In this document: positions 31,390 through 43,000 of the stretch, in pieces
How the letters are laid out: each line of letters starts with the position of its first letter
Numbering within the stretch: position 1 is the stretch's first letter
Assembly (NCBI GenBank): GCA_948144175.1
Contig: CANXME010001452.1
Span: 822,443 to 886,442, forward strand
DNA length: 64,000 nucleotides
Direction of reading: 5' to 3'
Source of the DNA: Closterium sp. NIES-65
Lineage: Eukaryota; Streptophyta; Zygnematophyceae; Desmidiales; Closteriaceae
The notes under the pieces: generated by a model
What the model was told of the DNA's origin: nothing
Seen by the model: the letters and a program-made list of their open reading frames with translations, nothing else
Database searches by the model: none
Translations under genes and position numbers: made by a program

Positions 31390-31630
31390 CTGGCACACGG
31401 CGCAACTGGAGCAACTGGCACATGGGCAACTGGAGCAACTGGCACACTGGCAACTGGAGCAACTGGCACACGGGCAACTGGAATAACTAGCTCCGTAGCT
31501 AGACGAGCGGCGGGAGGAACGGACTCTCGGGCAACTGGAGCAACGGGCTCACTGGCGACTAGAGCAACGGGATCACGGGCGACTGGCGCAACAGTCTCAC
31601 GGGCGACTGGAGCTGCTGGCTTCACGGCGG
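31390..31630. repeat. Short tandem repeats GCAACTGGAGCAACTGGCAC
   Basis: Degenerate direct repeats of GCAACTGGAGCAACTGGCAC type encode Ala/Thr/Gly on one strand and a VAPVAR-like repeat on the other. They lie in the interior of the 31061-32620 element. A coding role is unlikely. Confidence 0.6.
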
Positions 31631-31899
31631 CCACCCCCTTTCAACCTCCCCCTTTGTCCCAAAACTCCCGTTCACACCCCCTGCTGCACCCCTAGCATCA
31701 CTCCCACGACACCCCCCTAGCACCACTCCTTCGGCTCCCACACACCCACCCCCCTCAGCGACAGCTGCAGCAGTGGGAGACGAAGGAGGAGGAGGAGCAG
31801 GGGACGGCGCACACACCCGTCACCCCCATACCCGCCACCCCCACACTCGCCACCCCCAAAACCTAAAATGGGCAGCACGGGGCAGGAGCGCGGGCAGCA

Positions 31900-32175
31900 G
31901 CGCGGGGGACGGCGCGCGGCCCCCAGGGCGTCGCGACGGGGCATCGGGGGGCCGCGCGCGGCTCCCCAGGGCGCCGCGACGGGGCGGCGGGGGGTCGCGC
32001 GCAGCTCCCCAGGACGTCGCGGCGGGGCAGCGGGGGCCGCGTGCGGCTCCCCAGGGCGCCGTGACGGGATAGCAGAGGCCGCGCGCGGCTCCCCAGGGCA
32101 CCACGACGGGGCAGCGGGGGGCCGCGAGCGGCTCCCCAGGGCGTCGCGACGGGGCAGCGAAGGCCGCGCACGGGT
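31900..32175. repeat. GC-rich 42-43-bp tandem repeat
   Basis: The anchor word CCCCAGG recurs at 31921, 31964, 32007, 32049, 32091 and 32134, a spacing of 42-43 bp. Each unit also carries a GCGACGGGGC-like word. The array forms the 5' half of the small LTR element's interior. Confidence 0.75.
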
Positions 32176-33323
32176 TGCGGGGCGACGCGACGGGCTCCAG
32201 GGGGGGCGACGCGACCGTCGACGAGGGGGGACGCGCGGGTCCCCGGGGTGACGCGTGAAGCAGAAAGCCGCCACGCGCCTCTGGGCGCACGGTGGGGGCG
32301 CGCGGCGGGCAGAAAACCGCCATGCGCCCCGAGCGCGTGGCGGGAAGAAAAAACAGCGTCGCGTGCCACGGGGCGCGCGACAGACAGGAAACCAGCGGAA
32401 GCAGGTGGGCCCACAAGCCAAGAGCGTAACTGCTCTGTTACCATGTCAAGATAGCAGGCAGAACGAGGAGCCATGGCTAGGGTTTAGCTAGCTAGGCAAG
32501 AGAAAATAGGCAAAGGAGGAGTTGCACTAGCAAGCAGGTGGATACATATAGGAAACCCTAAGGGGCCGTACTCACTATAGAGTATCCCACTGCAGGCTAG
32601 ACAAACTACACATTCTGACATGTTCCGTGCATCGGGAACTGTCGTGAACCGAATTCTCGCAAATCTGGTAGAAGAAATTCGGCTGAAATCACGCGCACGC
32701 AAAGTTACGGGGGAATAACCGAATGCCTCAAAATTCGGTGCACACAACCTAAATCGGTGCCATAACGATTTTAACAAAACAATCATAACAAGCACAAGAA
32801 TATATAGATAAGTAAGAAATAAGCAAGATAAAGTAATTATGGGTAAGCGTAGCTGCTGTACTCTCACACGTCCCCCCCCCTGAAAGCTGAGTCGCGTGCG
32901 TTGCCCATATCACCTTCTGCAACCCAACTGTCCTCTGAAGGGTCATATCCCTTCTAGTACATTAGGAACTCGAGCGTGTTGCCGTATCTGCGTCGATGAG
33001 CAAAGACACGTTCCACCTCATACTCTAGTTCATCCTGTATGAGAACAGGTGGCGCTGGTGGTAGCTGGCGTCCCTGGAACTGTTGGTTGGGGTCCTTGTA
33101 GTTCTTCCGTTGCTGAACATGGAAACCATTGTGAAGCTTCCACGTGGTCAGTAAGCGCAAGCGGAAGGTAACTGGTGTACCATGGTCTCAACGTGAAAAA
33201 GGACCACAAAAGCGAGGCCGGAGCTTGTACGGCAAATGAGACAAGTCTGAATTGCGTGTGTCCAAAAGAACCTGATCTCGGACTGCTACTGAGTGATCTC
33301 ATCGTTGTCGATCTGCATACTGC

Positions 33324-34039
33324 TGTCGGAATCCCTCTCTGTTTCCCTCTGCCCTGACAAATGTGTGCCTCTCTGCTCAATACCCCCTTCCCCCCTGGCT
33401 GCCTCTCCTCTTTGCCACCTCCGTCCCACTCTCGTGCATCCTTTATAAAATTTACCCCACTTTCTCCTTGCCCTTGCCTTTTCTCTACTTTTCTTTTGAC
33501 CCTTCCAAAAGCTCAGACCCTTCCTACTCCATGCTGACTGCTATTAAAGTCTCGCTTGGTACTGCTAATCTTTGGAAAGAAATCACAGTAGTCACGAAAA
33601 CAAACAAACAGTGGCAGTCCCATGGCCCGGGAGTCCCTTATGCTTTCCACACCCTACCCTAGCTAGGCAACTACATTCAACCGAATGGAATTGACCTAGC
33701 TTGCCATCCAGATCTTGACCCTGCTTCCTCCAACTAGCGGCAGTGACTTCCAGCTTCTCCCGGACTCGGTGTCTGCAAGGCAAATGAAAACAGACACATG
33801 CATACCACGCAAGCATCACACTCGCCAACCCCAATCTACTCCTCACTGCCTGCTTGGTTACCATACCACCTGTCTCACCAAGCTTCACCGCCCACTTATA
33901 CTACTCCCCCTCCCACTGTCTCCCACATTGCAGATTTACCCACCCACTCTACCCACTGGTCCTCCATGTCCTTGATACTTTGATCTCTGTTTATATACAA
34001 ATGTACAAGCTCCCCCAAGTACACCGAAGAATTCTGACA
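33324..34039. repeat. LTR-like repeat, first copy
   Basis: The segment opens TGTCGGAATCCC and closes GAATTCTGACA, an imperfect terminal inverted repeat typical of LTRs. Its first 185 bp match 34042-34225 at roughly 85-90%. It is pyrimidine-rich and I find no convincing gene in it. It interrupts Gypsy-2. No target duplication is clear. Confidence 0.45.
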
Positions 34040-34041
34040 GC

Positions 34042-34384
34042 TGTCAGAATCCCTCTCTGTTTCCATCTGCCCTGACTCATGTGTGCCTCTCTGCTCAATA
34101 CCCTCTTCCTCCCTGGCTGCCTCTCCTCTCTGCCACCTCCTTCCCTCTCTCATGCGTCCTTTGTAAACTTTACCCCACTTTCTCCTTGCCCTTGCCATTG
34201 CTCTGCTTCTCTTTTGGCCCTTCATGCCCCTCCCATGACGCATTGCCGCCGTACTCGAGCGCGTCATGGGACCTACTGGCTCAGTTTTGTTCTTCTCGCT
34301 GCGAATCGTGGCCACGCTTGTCACATGATCTGCCAACGCTTGCCCTTCCCATCCTCGAGAACTATCACTGCAGGGAGGGTTATA
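34042..34384. repeat. LTR-like repeat, second, truncated copy
   Basis: It starts TGTCAGAATCCC two bases after the first copy ends, so the junction is a near-perfect palindrome (GATTCTGACAG-type arms). Similarity fades after about 34225 and the satellite begins near 34385. No gene is seen. Confidence 0.45.
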
Positions 34385-35712
34385 AGAGTAAGCGCGTTAC
34401 TTAGCCATATGGTTGGTACTGAGAGTAAGTGCGATACTTACCCATATAGATGGTACCAAGAGTAAGCGCTACTTACCTACATGGTTGGTACGAAGAGTAA
34501 GTGCATTAAACACCGATATCATTGGTCTTAAGAGTCTTTACCCATATGGAAGGTACTATGAGTAAGCATGTTACGTACCATATGGATGGTACTAAGAGTA
34601 AGTGCATTACTTACCTATATGGTGGTACTAAGAGTAGGCGGGTTACATACCCATATGGTGGTACCAAGACTAAGTGCCTTCCGTACCTATATGGTTGGTA
34701 CCAAAATTAAGTGCATTACTTACCAATATGGTTAGTATCACAAGTAAATGTGTTACTTACCTGGCACCAAGAGTAAGCGTGTTATTTACCCATATGATTG
34801 GTACAAAGAGTCAATATATTACTTACCTATATGGTTGGTACCAAGAGAAGGTGCGTTGCTTACCCATATGGTTGGTACCAAGAGTAAGTGTGTTACTTCT
34901 TCATATTGTTGGTACCAAGAGTTAATAAGTTACATACCCATAGGGATGGTGCCAAGAGTAAGTGCGTTCCTTACGCATATGGATGGTACCAAGAGTAAGC
35001 ACGTTACTTACCTATGTGGTTAGTACCGAGAGTAAGTGCGTAACTTCCCATATGGTAGGTACCAAGAGTAAGTGCGTTACTCACCCATATCATTGGTACT
35101 AAGAGTAAATGCATTACTGACCCATATGGTTGGTACAAAGAGTACGTGCGTTACCTTCAAATATGGTTGGTACCAAGAGAAAGTGCGTTACATACCAAAA
35201 TGGTTGGTACTGAGAGTAACTGCATTACTTTCCCATATGGTTGGTATCGAGAATAAATGCCTTACCCATATGGTTGGCACCAAGAGTAAGTGCGTTACTT
35301 ACCCATATGGTTGGCACCAAGAATAAGTGCGTTACTTATCTATATGGTTGGTACCATGAGAAAGTGCGTTACATACCCATATAGTTGGTACCGAGAGTAA
35401 CTACGTTACTTTCCCATCTGGTTGGTACCGAGAATAAATGTGATACTTACCTATATGGTTGGTACTAAGAGTAAGTGCGTTACCTACCCATATGATTGGT
35501 ACGAAGAGTAAGTGCGTTAGGTACCCATATGGTACCAAGAATAAGTGCGTTGGTTGGTACCGAGAGTAAGTGGGTTACTTACCCAAATGGTTGGTACGAA
35601 GGGTAAGTGTGTTAGTTACCCATATTTTTGGTACCAAGAGTAAGTGCGTTACATACACATATGGTTGGTACTAGGAGTAATTACGTTACTTACCTATATC
35701 ATTGGTACCAAG
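34385..35712. repeat. 37-bp satellite, left arm, first part
   Basis: About 36 head-to-tail units of 37 bp, in the orientation TTACTTACCCATATGGTTGG then TACC, AGAGTAAGTGCG. Units are diverged by point and small length changes, more than in the right arm. The array is the reverse complement of the one at 46046-49182. Short open frames through it arise because the unit lacks stops in several phases. Confidence 0.95.
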
Positions 35713-35840
35713 TGTCAGAACATTATAGCTTATGCTGTTGTGTAGGCTATAGTGGGGTATCCCATAGGGGGTACAACCCAATTAGGGTTAGTACTTGTAC
35801 CCACTTCATTCATAGTTCATTCATTCTCGTTTCTTTTCAT
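35713..35840 (+). repeat. 5' LTR of the truncated Copia-A element
   Basis: This 128-bp LTR starts TGTCAGAACATTATAGC and ends TTTCTTTTCA, followed directly by the primer-binding site. Confidence 0.9.
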
Positions 35841-35853
35841 GGTATCGAGCAGG

Positions 35854-35869
35854 TTCCCGAGTGGGAACG
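35854..35869 (+). promoter_or_regulatory. Stem-loop beside the primer-binding site
   Basis: GTTCCC and GGGAAC pair around a GAGT loop, at the same position as the GGTCCTT/AAGGACC hairpin of the subtype 1 elements but with different bases. A conserved AGGGCCCACC word lies a little downstream in both. Confidence 0.55.
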
Positions 35870-35929
35870 CTACCTAGGGCCCACCACGATACGCTTTTTT
35901 TTTCCTGCCCGGAGCGCGCTTCACCCTAG

Positions 35930-36840
35930 ACCAAATCGCGCGCGCCCCGCGTGCCCTTCCTACAGTCGTGCCGCCCTTGGCGGCCTCTCTTACGGCCCCT
36001 TGAGCCGTCCTTAGCGGCCCCGCGCACCGACCTTTACGGCCCTGCGCATCGCCCTCGCGGCCCCTTGCGCCGCCCGTCGACCCCGCGCGCCGCTCTAGCG
36101 GCCCCTAGTGCCGCCCGTCGACCCTGCGCGCCACCCTACCGGCCACTTGCGCCCCCCGTCGACCCCGCGCGTCGCCCTACCAGCCCCTTACGCCGCCCGT
36201 CGACCCCGCACGCCGCCCTACCGGCCCCTTCCACAACCCGTCGACCCCGCGCGCGCCGTTCTAGCGGCCCCTTGCGCCGCCCGTCGACCCCGCGCGCCGC
36301 CCTCGTGGCCCCTTGCGCCGCCCGTCGGCTCCACGCGCCGCCCTAGCGGCCCTTCTAGACGGCCGCCGGCCCACCGTGCGCCGCCGTAGCGGCCCCGGCG
36401 CCTACTCCTACGGCCCCGGCGCCGCCCTCCCCGGCTCCGGAGCCACCTCGGCCCTGCCGTCCCCACGCCGCTCCGTCACCTACCAGTGGCCCCGCCACCT
36501 ACCGACGGCCTTGCCACCTACCTGTACGGCGCAGGTGCCGTCGCCGGCTGCAGCGCCGGCCGTCACCCGAGCCGCCCGAGCCGTCTCACCCAGCCGAGCA
36601 GCAGACCGCCGCGCTGCCCTGCAGCAGCACAGCCAAGCCGCCCAGTGACCGAACAGCTGGACAGCCGAGCCGCCGAGCCGCCCAGCAGCCGTGCAACCGA
36701 GCCGCTGAGCCGCCGAGCAGCCCAGCAGCAGAGCCGCCGAGCCGCTCAGCAGCCGAACAGCCGAGCCGCCGAGTCGCCCTACCGCCGAGCCGCCGAGCCG
36801 CCCTACCGCCGAGCCGCCCGAGCAGCCCTATCCGGTGAGC
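35930..36840 (+). repeat. GC-rich leader repeats of the truncated Copia-A element
   Basis: From about 36050 to 36330 roughly 40-bp repeats carry GCGCCGCCCGTCGACCCCGC. From about 36650 to 36830 shorter CGAGCCGCCGAGCCGCC repeats follow. They are the counterpart of the leaders at 7950-8975 and 49420-50400. No credible coding frame is present. Confidence 0.75.
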
Positions 36841-36902
36841 ACAGCGAATCTGTCACTGCACTGCCCTTTCCCTACTGTCTGCGCTGCTAGTCTACTGTTG
36901 TC

Positions 36903-37415
36903 ATGGCTACCCCTAGTGTCCTCGCTTTTGACGCTGAGGGTCGAGCCATTGACTTTGACGTCTGGGTAGATGACCTGCAGCTGTTCTTACAGTGCGATAG
37001 GGCAGACGGTCTCTCTCTCTTTGATCTCACCTCTGGCGCCTCTCCTGCCCCTGCTGCTGATGCTGACGCCACTGTTCGCTCCCAGTGGGCCACGCAAGAA
37101 GCTGCTGCACATCTTGCTGTGCGTCGCCACCTCCCTACCTCCGAGCGTGCGCACTTTAGTCAGTACAAGAGTGCTCAGACCTTGTACGACGCTGTAGTTG
37201 CGCGCTACTCCTCCCCTGCCTCTGCTGCACTGAGCCGTCTCATGCTACCGTACCTCTTCCCTGACCTTGCTGCCTTTCCCACAATCACTGACGTCATTAC
37301 GCACCTCCCCACTAGTGACACTCGCTACCGCGCTGCGCTTCCTGCTGACTTCTGCGCCAAGAACCCCCCCCCCCATGTACATCACTCTCTACTACATAGT
37401 CACTCGCCTCCGTGA
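36903..37415 (+). pseudogene. Copia Gag fragment of the truncated Copia-A element
   Basis: The 170-codon frame starts MATPSVLAFDAEGRAIDFD. It shows the copia Gag pattern: FDVWVDDLQLFLQCDRADGL, then SQWATQEAAAHLAVRRHLP and YKSAQTLYDAVVARYSSPAS. The rest of Gag, including any zinc knuckle, is missing. This Gag domain is absent from the Copia-A copies at 2330-9224 and 49183-56054, so they may be Gag-less derivatives that borrowed particles from such a relative. Confidence 0.8.
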
Positions 37416-37442
37416 CTCTGCTCGTGACCAAAACCCCCACCA

Positions 37443-38335
37443 CCAAGAGTGAGTGCGTTTCTTACCCATATGGTCGGTACGAAGAGTAAATACACTACTT
37501 ATCCATATGGCTGGTTGTAAGTGCGTTACTTACCCATATGATTGCTAGGAAGAGTAAGTGCGATATTTACCCATATGGTTAGTACCTAGAGTAAGTGCGT
37601 TACCTACCGATATGGTTGGTATCAAGAATAAGTGCGATACTTACCCATATGGTTGGTACCGAGAATAAGTACATTACTTACCCATATGGTTGGTAAAGAG
37701 AGTAAGTGGGTTACTTCCCCATATGGTTGGTACCAAGAGTAAGTGGGTTACTTCCCCATATAGTTCGTACTAAGAGTAAGTTGTTTACTTACCCATATGG
37801 TTGGTACCGAGAGTACCTCGGTTACTTTCCCACCTGGTTGGTATCAAGAGTAAGTGCTTTACTTTCCCATATGATTGGTACCGAGAGTAAGTCGGTTACT
37901 TTCCCATCTGGTTGGTACCAAGAGTAAGTGCTTTACTTTCCCATATGGTTTGTACCAAAGTAAGTGCGTTACTTTCCCATTTGGCTGGTATCGAGAGTAA
38001 GTGCATTACTTACCTATATGGCTGGAACTGAGAATATGTGCGTTACTTACCCATATGGTTGGTACCGAGAGTAAGTGGGTTACTTCCCCACATGGTTGGT
38101 TCCAAGAGTACGTGGGTTACTTACCCATATGGTCGGTACTAAGAGTAAGTCTGTACTTTATTTACCTATATGGTTGGTACCGAGAGTAAGTGCGCTACTT
38201 ACCTATATGGTTGGTACCAAGAGTAAGTGATTTACTTACCTATATGGTTGGTACCAAGAGTAAGTGTGTTACTTACCCATACGGTTGGTGCCGAGAGTAA
38301 GAGTGTTACTTCCCCATATGGTTGGGACAAGGATG
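37443..38335. repeat. 37-bp satellite, left arm, second part
   Basis: About 24 units in the same orientation as 34385-35712 continue directly after the copia insertion. Variants such as GGGTTACTTCCCCATATGG recur in neighbouring units. The array ends near 38335, where the GTCGAC-rich core starts. Confidence 0.95.
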
Positions 38336-38920
38336 TAGATCTGCACGCGCGCTGACTTCAGGGTGGCGCCGACTTTAGGGAGGTCGACCTGGGAAGTTGA
38401 CCTGCGGAGGGCGTCGACTTGGTGTCGCCAACTTGGGGCAGCCCATTTGGCTGATCGGCTGACAACTGTGCTGGTCGACGTAGAGCTGGTCGACCAAGAG
38501 TGACGTCGACCTGGAGCTGGTCAACCAGGGGTGTGGTCGACCTGGTGAGGTCGACTGGAGGTGGTCGTCGACTTGGGAGGTCGACGGGCACATACAGGGG
38601 CATCTGGTCGACGTGGTTGCCTAGTCGACGAGGTAACCTGGGTGACGAGGTTCTGCGGAGGAGTACGACGGACGCCCAGGTTATGTTGGCGAGACCGACC
38701 TCGGTGGTGGTATCCCGAGGTCGACGTGGCGGATCAGGTGCACTCGTCAGCACGAAGACCACTTGGGGTGTACGCTGTTCAGGTGACGAGGCACAGCACG
38801 CCAATCAACTGCGGGCACCTGCGAAGTAGGTGCGCTGCTGTTCAACGGGAGCAACGCTGGCACGCCGTCAACCTGCAGTGTTGGCCCGCCGTCAACTTTG
38901 CACTGCTGGAGCGCGGTCGA
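38336..38920. repeat. GTCGAC-rich core, left part
   Basis: No gene is seen. About twelve GTCGAC palindromes crowd into 38375-38740, often as GGTCGACCTGG or GGTCGACGTGG with irregular spacing. From about 38845 a degenerate 25-bp tandem repeat (CGCCGTCAAC / CGCGGTCGACC words) starts and continues beyond Copia-C copy 2 at 45777. GTCGA at 38916-38920 is the target duplication. Confidence 0.75.
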
Positions 38921-40013
38921 TGTTGGGTGCAAATTCACATTGCACGACATCCTGCCGTCTGTTTGTACGAGTATGCGTGTGCGAATGCATTTGCGTGTGA
39001 ATGGTATGTTTGTGTGTTTGTTTGCTTTCGCAATTTTCGCTTGAAGCATTTGCAGGTACTCGCAAAATGTGCGCTTCGGCATAACATTGTACGCGCTATG
39101 AACAGTACAAGCAGAAAGGACGAGCTCGCAAAGGAACCCAAGATGGAAGCTTTGCGGTTCAACTTACTTGATTGCGCAGATTCAGTTCTATCCAACTCGA
39201 AATTGTACTGTTTTGTTTGGTTGACTATAGTGTAGCAGGGCAGGCACTATAGGGGTACAATTTAGGTGAAGGTTGGATGTTGTTTGTCTGTATCTGCATG
39301 CTACAGGGCCAGGGGAAACCAGCGGAACCAGCATTTGGCTGGTTGGGCAAAGACAAAACAGGTTCTGTTTTTAGGACCTGAACCTGGTTGTTGTTTTCCC
39401 AGGTTGGAAAAACAGAACCAGAGGTTGTTCACCAACCTATCACCTGCTATTTTGTTCAGCCAGGTTGGTTCTGTTGCTTGGAATTATTTGGGATCATCCC
39501 TGGTTGTTCCCAGGTTGATTCCCAAGGTCCTTGCTAGCTAGAGCTATTTATTCCTTCTCTGTTTGTACCTGAATATAGTGAAATTGATTCAAGCGAATTC
39601 CTTCCTTGCTGGAATTTCTTTTCTACGCGGTGCGACGGCGAAATGCTACCCGAGTCAACGCTAGTACGCTAGCACTCCAACGCTAGGCTAACGCTGTCCG
39701 AGCCATAACTTCGTAATGGCAGAACTTTTCGCGAGGCAACTTGGCTTATTTTAAAGCTCTTAGAGTGAGCTTCGATATAGGAAATTCTCAGCTTAATCCG
39801 ATCGACGGTCTGCACGATACGCTGCGCGACGTTCAAGGTACTCTTGCTGTTTTGACTAAGTCCCTCTTGATCCCTCTCTCTACAAACTCGGACCCGAGGA
39901 TAGGGGCTGGTCTTGTACCAGGCACCCAAGGACCCTTGGAGGTGACCCCGAGGAGAGGTTTTAAGTGTGATAAAGTCTTAATAGCTTGAGTTTATTAGGC
40001 CCTTACACCAACA
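38921..40013 (+). repeat. 5' LTR of Copia-C copy 2
   Basis: This 1093-bp repeat shares small variants with the 3' LTR (for example GCGAAATGC) that set this copy apart from copy 1. Confidence 0.95.
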
Positions 40014-40059
40014 AGCTGGTATCAGAGCTGCGTTATAGTGATCCTCGTTATAGGTAGCT

Positions 40060-43000
40060 ATGGCGGGCAACACCTCGGCGGTAGCTGGTGAATCTTCAGC
40101 CCAAGATCGTAGCGGCAGCCAAGATTCTGGTGTTTCTGCGCCAAGGGGAGCGCGAACAAGCCAGGGCTCGCTGATCAAGGAGGTGCTGAAAAACTTCACC
40201 GTCGAGAAGTTCAATGGTGAGGGCTATGATGATTGGGCCTGGAAAATGCAACTTTATTTCCGTCAAATCGGATTGCTGAAACTAATGATTGGGGAGGAGC
40301 CTAGACCGAGTGACCCCGCCCTTCAGGAAGATTGGGACGAGCGCGCCTCGGCTGGCTACTACTTGATGTCGCAGAGTTTGGAGCTGAACCAGCGTCACCA
40401 CGTCATGCACCTGCTGCCGGAGGTTGAGTGCGGTCCGAAGGCGTGGACCGTGTTGAAGGAGCTGCACGCCCCGACCTCCGTTGTTGCAACATTGATGCTG
40501 GAGAGGGAGCTGTCCGCGTTGCGACTGAGCGAGGGAGAGCCGGTGCAACCTGTCCTGGACAAATTGCGCGACCTCTACGCGAAGTTGGCGATCGCGGGAA
40601 TCACCTACCCGGAGCAAACAAAGTGCTTGAAGATGCTCTCGCTGCTGCCGGAATCGTGGCTTCAATTCACGAGCGGATTGAGCCTGCCGCAGAACCAGAG
40701 CTCGTGGACACTCGAGTGGGTGCGGACAAAGATTCTGGAGGAGGACTTCCGTCGCCGCCAACTGAGGGGTGGAGACGACGGCAGCAGCGGCTACGGGATG
40801 CAAGGGAGCCGACGTGGCAAAGGACGTGGCTTCGGTGGTGCTGGACGCGGTGCAAAGAAAGACGACGACTCCAACGACCAACAAGGAGGTACCGGTTGGG
40901 GTCGCGGTGCGAAATCTGGACGTGGGGGCAAGTCGGGTGCTGGTGGCAAAATGAAAGGGAGTTGCTGGTATTGTGAGAAGGAAGGGCACCCCTGGTTTTT
41001 GTGCTATAAGAAACCCGATGGATGGACCCCCCCAGAATCGTCACCAGGATGGCGGCGCGCGGAGGAACCAGAAAAACGGCGCCAACATGGTCGCTGATTC
41101 GTCCGACAACAACCCGAAGGGCAACGGCGGTGCGGAGAAGAAGAAGGAGCGCACCGCGGGCCAATTCTTCCATATGGGAGACAAGGGGGAGCAAGGAGAC
41201 GCATCTGCTAAGGCTGGAGCAGAGCTGCACCCCCTGGACTATTGGGTGTTGGACACAGGCGCTGCTTGGACAATGACGCCGCGCAAGGACCTGCTGGACG
41301 ACGTACGCGCTGCACCGATTAATGAGGTGTGCTCTGCCTCTGGACACATGTTGAAGGTGGCTGGTGCGGGACGAGCTGCATTTAAGGGAGCGGATGGCAA
41401 GCCGGTGGTGCTGCACGACGTTCTCCTCGTCCCCGACCTGAAGGCCAACCTCATCTCCCTCCGTAAGCTTGGCAAGGCTGGGGTGAACACCAACACGGAT
41501 GGGGCTCGCACTTATAAGGGGAAGCTGGGCAATCGGGTGCTTTGGGATCTGCACGAGAGCAAGGACGTGTACAGATCTATGTGGCAGCTGCCGGCGCTGG
41601 CGTGGCACGGTGGGGGGCAGGCTGGAGAGGGGTCTGCATCCCAGGGGGAGTGCAACGCCGTTGGAGGGGTTGGTGTGAAAGTGTCGGCCAGATCTGGGGA
41701 GACAGATTGGGCAACTGCACACCGACGTTTGGGGCATGTGGCAATGCCTTTGCTGAAGCAGCTGGAGAAGGATGGAGCCGTTAAGGGCTTAAAGCTGAAC
41801 GGACAACCACCCGATGATAACTGTGAAATTTGCCTCCTTTCAAAGTTTACCCGTTTCCCCTTCCATAGTGTGGCTGGCAGGAGCAAAAAGCCGTTGGAGC
41901 TGGTCCACATGGACTTGGTGGGGCCGCTGCCGGTGCAAGGGCACAAGGGGGAGCGGTACTTCCTAACCATAGTGGATGACTGGAGCAGGCTAATGTGGGC
42001 GTATCCGCTGAAGCAGAAAGATCACGCCGCCTCCACGATTCGGGACGATTGGCTGCCGTTCGTGGAGAAGCAAGCGGAGTGTGTGGTGAAGCGGATTAGG
42101 ACAGATCGGGGTGGTGAGTTCCTTGGAACTGACATGACGGCCTGGCTCAAGAAGCAGGGCATCCAGAGGGAGCTGACCACGGCTTACACCCCACAGTCCA
42201 ACGGTGTAGCAGAACGGGCGAACCGGACAATTCTGGAGACAGCTAGGGCGCTGCTCATAGAATCTGGGCTGGGCAACTTGATGTGGCCCCATGCTGTTCG
42301 GCACGCTACCGTCGCTAGGAACAGGGTACTCACAAAGGTTGGGGATGACTCGTGGGTGCCGTTGGAGAGGTGGCTTGGGAGGAAGCCGCCGGTGGACATG
42401 CTGAGGGTGTTCGGTTGCATGGCAGTCGCCCACGTTCCCAAGACCTACCGCAGTAAGTTGGGGGCGAGTGCAATCTGGTGTGTGCATTTGGGGCTGGCTG
42501 CTGAGAGCAAGGGATGGCTGCTGTGGGAACCTTCCAAGGGTGTGTTGTTTGACAGCAGGGATGTGAAGTTTGTTGAGGGCATGATGTATGGGAGCTGGGA
42601 GAAACAGCCGGAGGCCAGGGTGTCCCAGCAGATGGAGCAGATCACCATGCAGCTGGACCTGACTCCTAGTGTGTGGGAGGAGGGAGAGGAGGCAGCTGCA
42701 AAAGGTGGTGCTGGAGAGAAGGTGCAGGAGGCACCTGCCGGTGAAAACAATGGTGTGGAGACTAGCGGTAGCACTAGTGGAGCTGCTGGATCCGAGGGAG
42801 GAGAGCAGCAGCAGGGGAAAACTAAGAAGCCGAAGGGTGTTGTTATGAAGGGATGGGAGACACCCGTCTCCAGGCCAGGACGTACCCGTATGGCTACTAA
42901 GAAGCTGACTGCAGGAGCTGATGTAGCGGAGCAGCAGCTTGGGACCGAGGAGGCATTGCTGATTCTACCACATGGCTATGACCCGGATGAGGAGGATGAG

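Larger units (their letters stand above)
31061..32620 (-). mobile_element. Non-autonomous LTR element, 1.56 kb, inside the Gypsy-2 LTR
   Basis: Two 177-bp LTRs (31061-31237, 32444-32620) run from TGTCAGAATGTGTAG to TATCTTGACA on the minus strand. The duplication TGTTC is at 31056-31060 and 32621-32625. The primer-binding site TGGTAACAGAGCA is at 32431-32443, with a polypurine tract just inside 31238. The 1.2-kb interior has no RT, integrase or protease, only low-complexity repeats. The LTRs differ at about six positions (about 3.4%). It looks structurally whole and would rely on another element's enzymes. Confidence 0.88.
30945..33323 (-). mobile_element. Truncated chromovirus fragment Gypsy-2 with its LTR split
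   Basis: A 359-bp LTR related to Gypsy-1 is divided into 30945-31060 and 32626-32868 by the element at 31061-32620. A polypurine tract lies at 32869-32881. About 32885-33320 is the 3' end of pol on the minus strand: TTWKLHNGFHVQ, NYKDPNQQFQGRQLPPAPPV and EYEVERVFAHRRR, the integrase end and start of a chromodomain. Similarity to Gypsy-1 stops at 33323, where another repeat begins. It is more diverged than Gypsy-1, with several breaks, and only the 3' end survives. Confidence 0.85.
35713..37442 (+). mobile_element. 3'-truncated Copia-A (subtype 2) element in the left satellite arm
   Basis: It has a 5' LTR (35713-35840), a primer-binding site from 35841 (TGGTATCGAGC), a GC-rich leader and the start of Gag, and then stops without other domains or a 3' LTR. 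CCAAG occurs on both sides (35708-35712 and 37443-37447) in the right satellite phase, as if it were a 5-bp target duplication. It is broken by a large 3' loss. The LTR is of the same subtype as 1186-1312. Confidence 0.85.

Noticed and set aside
33500-34040. A small host gene in the pyrimidine-rich stretch
   Set aside because: Frames are short, on both strands, with no motif or splice pattern I can defend.
34385-38335. Open frames through the satellite (for example LPIWLVPRVSALLTHMVG repeats)
   Set aside because: The 37-bp unit shifts frame every copy and happens to lack stops in several phases. The peptides are repeat by-products with no domain.
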